The notes below the pieces were generated by a model. The model saw only the letters and a program-made list of their open reading frames with translations, made no database searches and was not told where the DNA came from. From Streptomyces speibonae (GTDB lineage: Bacteria > Actinomycetota > Actinomycetes > Streptomycetales > Streptomycetaceae), in the NCBI GenBank assembly GCA_000715605.1, contig KL568632.1, positions 7,070-12,581 of the forward strand: DNA of 5,512 nt, read 5' to 3'. Below are positions 4,365-5,512 of the stretch, piece after piece. The position numbers and the translations under genes are program-made. The number at the start of each line of letters is the position of its first letter. The stretch's first letter is position 1.

Positions 4365-4847
4365 ATGCTGATCAGGGAAGCCACCTCCGACGACTGGCCG
4401 CGCATCTGGCCGTTCTGGCACCGCATCGTCGCCGCGGGCGAGACCTACGCCTGGGACCCGGGCGCCTCCGAGGAGGCCGCCCGGGCCCTGTGGACGGGCC
4501 CGGCGAAGCAGGTGTACGTCGTGGAGGACGACGCCGGAGCCGTGGTCGGCTCGGCCTATGTCACCCCCAACTACGGCGGCCCCGCCGCGCACATCGCCAA
4601 CGCCGGATTCATGGTCGACCCCGATCACGCCGGCCGGGGCGTGGGCCGCCTGCTCGCCGAGCACGTCCTGGCCGAGGCGCGGAAGGCCGGCTACCGGGGC
4701 ATGGTGTTCAACGCCGTCGTCGAGACCAACCCCGCGGTGAAACTGTGGACTTCACTCGGTTTCACCATCCTGGGGACGGTGCCCGAGGCGTTCGACCACC
4801 CCCGGCACGGCCCGGTCGGACTGCACATCATGTACAGGGCGCTGTGA
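4365..4847 (+). CDS. GNAT family N-acetyltransferase
   Basis: The 160-residue product has the normal size of a single-domain GNAT enzyme, which transfers an acetyl group from acetyl-CoA to an amine. It opens with the usual first strand MLIREATSDDW. A central strand VYVVEDDAGAVVGSAYV is followed by ANAGFMVDPDHAGRGVGRLL, where GRGVG (residues 90-94) is the acetyl-CoA pyrophosphate-binding loop of motif A. FNAVVETNPAVKLWTSLGF is the motif B region found in many small-molecule GNATs, including phosphinothricin-type acetyltransferases. The C-terminal HIMYRAL strand is also typical. The substrate cannot be deduced. The gene lacks a ribosome-binding site and may be translated from a leaderless mRNA. 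It converges on the VOC gene with only 16 bp between the stop codons. It follows the 57-codon gene by 48 bases, but the hairpin and possible promoter between them leave co-transcription open. Confidence 0.92.
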   Translation: MLIREATSDDWPRIWPFWHRIVAAGETYAWDPGASEEAARALWTGPAKQVYVVEDDAGAVVGSAYVTPNYGGPAAHIANAGFMVDPDHAGRGVGRLLAEHVLAEARKAGYRGMVFNAVVETNPAVKLWTSLGFTILGTVPEAFDHPRHGPVGLHIMYRAL

Positions 4848-4863
4848 CGGGGCCGGGCACCGC

Positions 4864-5259
4864 TCAGGGCCGTACGTAGGGCCGGGTCATGATCTCCACG
4901 TTGTGGCCGTCCGGGTCGTCGAAGTAGGCGCCGCGACCGCCGAACAGACCGTTGACCCGGCCCGGCTCCGTATGACCGGGGTCCGCGTAGTAGGTGACCC
5001 CGGCGGCCTCCAGGCGCGCGATCATGGCGTCGAACCCCTCCTCCGGCACCAGGAAGGCGTAGTGCTGGGACTGGATCGGCTCGTCGCGGTTCTCGTAGTA
5101 GTCGAGGGTCACGCCGTTGCCCAGGTCGACCGGGAGGAACGGGCCGAACGGGGCGCCGACCTCCAGCCCCAGGATCCCGGCGAGGAACCCGGCGGAGACC
5201 TGGCGGTCGCGCGCGTGAACGACGGTGTGGTTGAGCTCGATGTGCTGTGCTTCGGGCAT
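4864..5259 (-). CDS. VOC family protein (glyoxalase/bleomycin resistance/dioxygenase fold)
   Basis: The 131-residue product is a typical single VOC protein made of two beta-alpha-beta-beta-beta modules. The first module begins IELNHTVVHARD with the usual metal-ligand His (H11). SQHYAFLV opens the second module with H66. The C-terminal block AYFDDPDGHNVEIMTRP (110-126) has the family's DPDGHNVE signature, with E122 as the third ligand position. With His, His and Glu all present, metal binding is likely. The family includes glyoxalases, antibiotic-binding or fosfomycin-type resistance proteins and dioxygenases, and nothing here picks one. I chose the ATG at 5259-5257 because the VOC fold begins about eight residues later and a GGAGA stands 11 bases upstream (5275-5271). 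The frame stays open further upstream to 5403, but that part is Arg/Pro-rich and looks like non-coding GC-rich DNA. Confidence 0.92.
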   Translation of the reverse strand: MPEAQHIELNHTVVHARDRQVSAGFLAGILGLEVGAPFGPFLPVDLGNGVTLDYYENRDEPIQSQHYAFLVPEEGFDAMIARLEAAGVTYYADPGHTEPGRVNGLFGGRGAYFDDPDGHNVEIMTRPYVRP

Positions 5260-5297
5260 GGCGGGACGATTCTCCGGTTTCGTCTTCCGGGGTGGAT

Positions 5298-5317
5298 CCG
5301 CGCGCGGTCGCGCGCGG
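5298..5317. repeat. Alternating CG palindrome in the VOC upstream region
   Basis: CCGCGCGCG (5298-5306) and CGCGCGCGG (5309-5317) are perfect inverse complements separated by GT. The dyad is centred about 50 bases upstream of the VOC start codon and would form a stable hairpin in the VOC leader if transcription starts further upstream. The run of alternating C and G is also a Z-DNA-prone sequence. Confidence 0.5.
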
Positions 5318-5431
5318 CGGGAACGGAACGCGGAGGGCAGCGGCGGGCCACGGGCCGGGGCCCGGTCCCGCGCGGGCGGGGGAGCGCCCCGCACCGGCCT
5401 CACGGCGAGGCCGGGAACACCCTTCGTGCAT

Positions 5432-5473
5432 GGCCTACGGCCGACCCGGCAGTCACCCGGCCGACCCTAGGCC
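5432..5473. repeat. Paired 10-bp direct repeats inside inverted hexamers, operator-like
   Basis: CGGCCGACCC occurs at 5438-5447 and again at 5458-5467, exactly 20 bp apart (about two helical turns). The pair is flanked by GGCCTA (5432-5437) and its inverse complement TAGGCC (5468-5473). It lies about 175-215 bp upstream of the VOC start codon. The ordered arrangement resembles a regulator binding site, but no clear promoter was found beside it. Confidence 0.4.
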
Positions 5474-5512
5474 CTCCGCGGCGGGCCCGGCAAGATCCGC
5501 ACCGGGCTCCCG

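Noticed and set aside
5260..5431. Upstream extension of the VOC frame and other open frames in this region
   Set aside because: The extra N-terminal residues are Arg/Pro/Ala-rich and precede a complete VOC fold. The region has palindromes and GC-rich non-coding character rather than gene motifs.
1..5512. CRISPR arrays, tRNA or rRNA genes, insertion sequences, attachment sites
   Set aside because: No regularly spaced repeats, cloverleaf with conserved T-loop, rRNA-like sequence, transposase motif or terminal inverted repeats with target duplication were seen on reading both strands.

Overview
The window is high-GC DNA of the Streptomyces type. Coding frames carry G or C at most third codon positions, one gene starts with GTG, genes are compact, and the protein families present are typical of filamentous actinomycetes. 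I could not run a database search. Names rest on motifs read from the translation, and no species is claimed.

Layout, left to right. Positions 1-367 (+) are the 3' end of a glycoside hydrolase family 2 gene, holding the catalytic nucleophile region and the C-terminal end of the barrel. Positions 368-616 are non-coding and hold two strong inverted repeats, probably its terminators, and then a promoter-like zone. Positions 617-2044 (+) encode a complete wax ester synthase/diacylglycerol acyltransferase (WS/DGAT) with an intact HHxxxDG active site. A 104-bp gap with a credible sigma-70-type promoter leads to 2149-3642 (+). That gene encodes an unusual 497-residue protein: a basic helical N-terminus, a four-cysteine zinc-ribbon-like knuckle, then a short-chain dehydrogenase/reductase (SDR) domain whose catalytic Tyr position holds Thr.

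Positions 3643-4142 (500 bp) have no convincing gene. They contain a terminator-grade hairpin just after the SDR gene, a relatively AT-rich patch around 3820-3890, and a set of inverted repeats at 3936-4064 that could fold as a multi-branched RNA leader. They are followed by a GTG-started 57-codon gene (4143-4316) with a perfect AAGGAG ribosome-binding site. Its product is small, cysteine-free and unrecognised. A GNAT acetyltransferase gene (4365-4847) follows with no visible ribosome-binding site and may be leaderless. A VOC (glyoxalase/bleomycin-resistance fold) gene lies convergently on the minus strand (4864-5259). The last 250 bp are its upstream region, with a GC palindrome and a pair of 10-bp direct repeats flanked by inverted hexamers.

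Working together: WS/DGAT makes storage lipids (triacylglycerol, possibly wax esters) from acyl-CoA. The neighbouring SDR could act in lipid or alcohol metabolism, but it seems to have its own promoter, so the link is only inferred. GNAT and VOC are generic small enzymes and do not form an obvious pathway with the rest. The parts most worth a second look are the zinc-ribbon/SDR protein with its altered catalytic site, and the 57-residue gene with its long structured upstream region.
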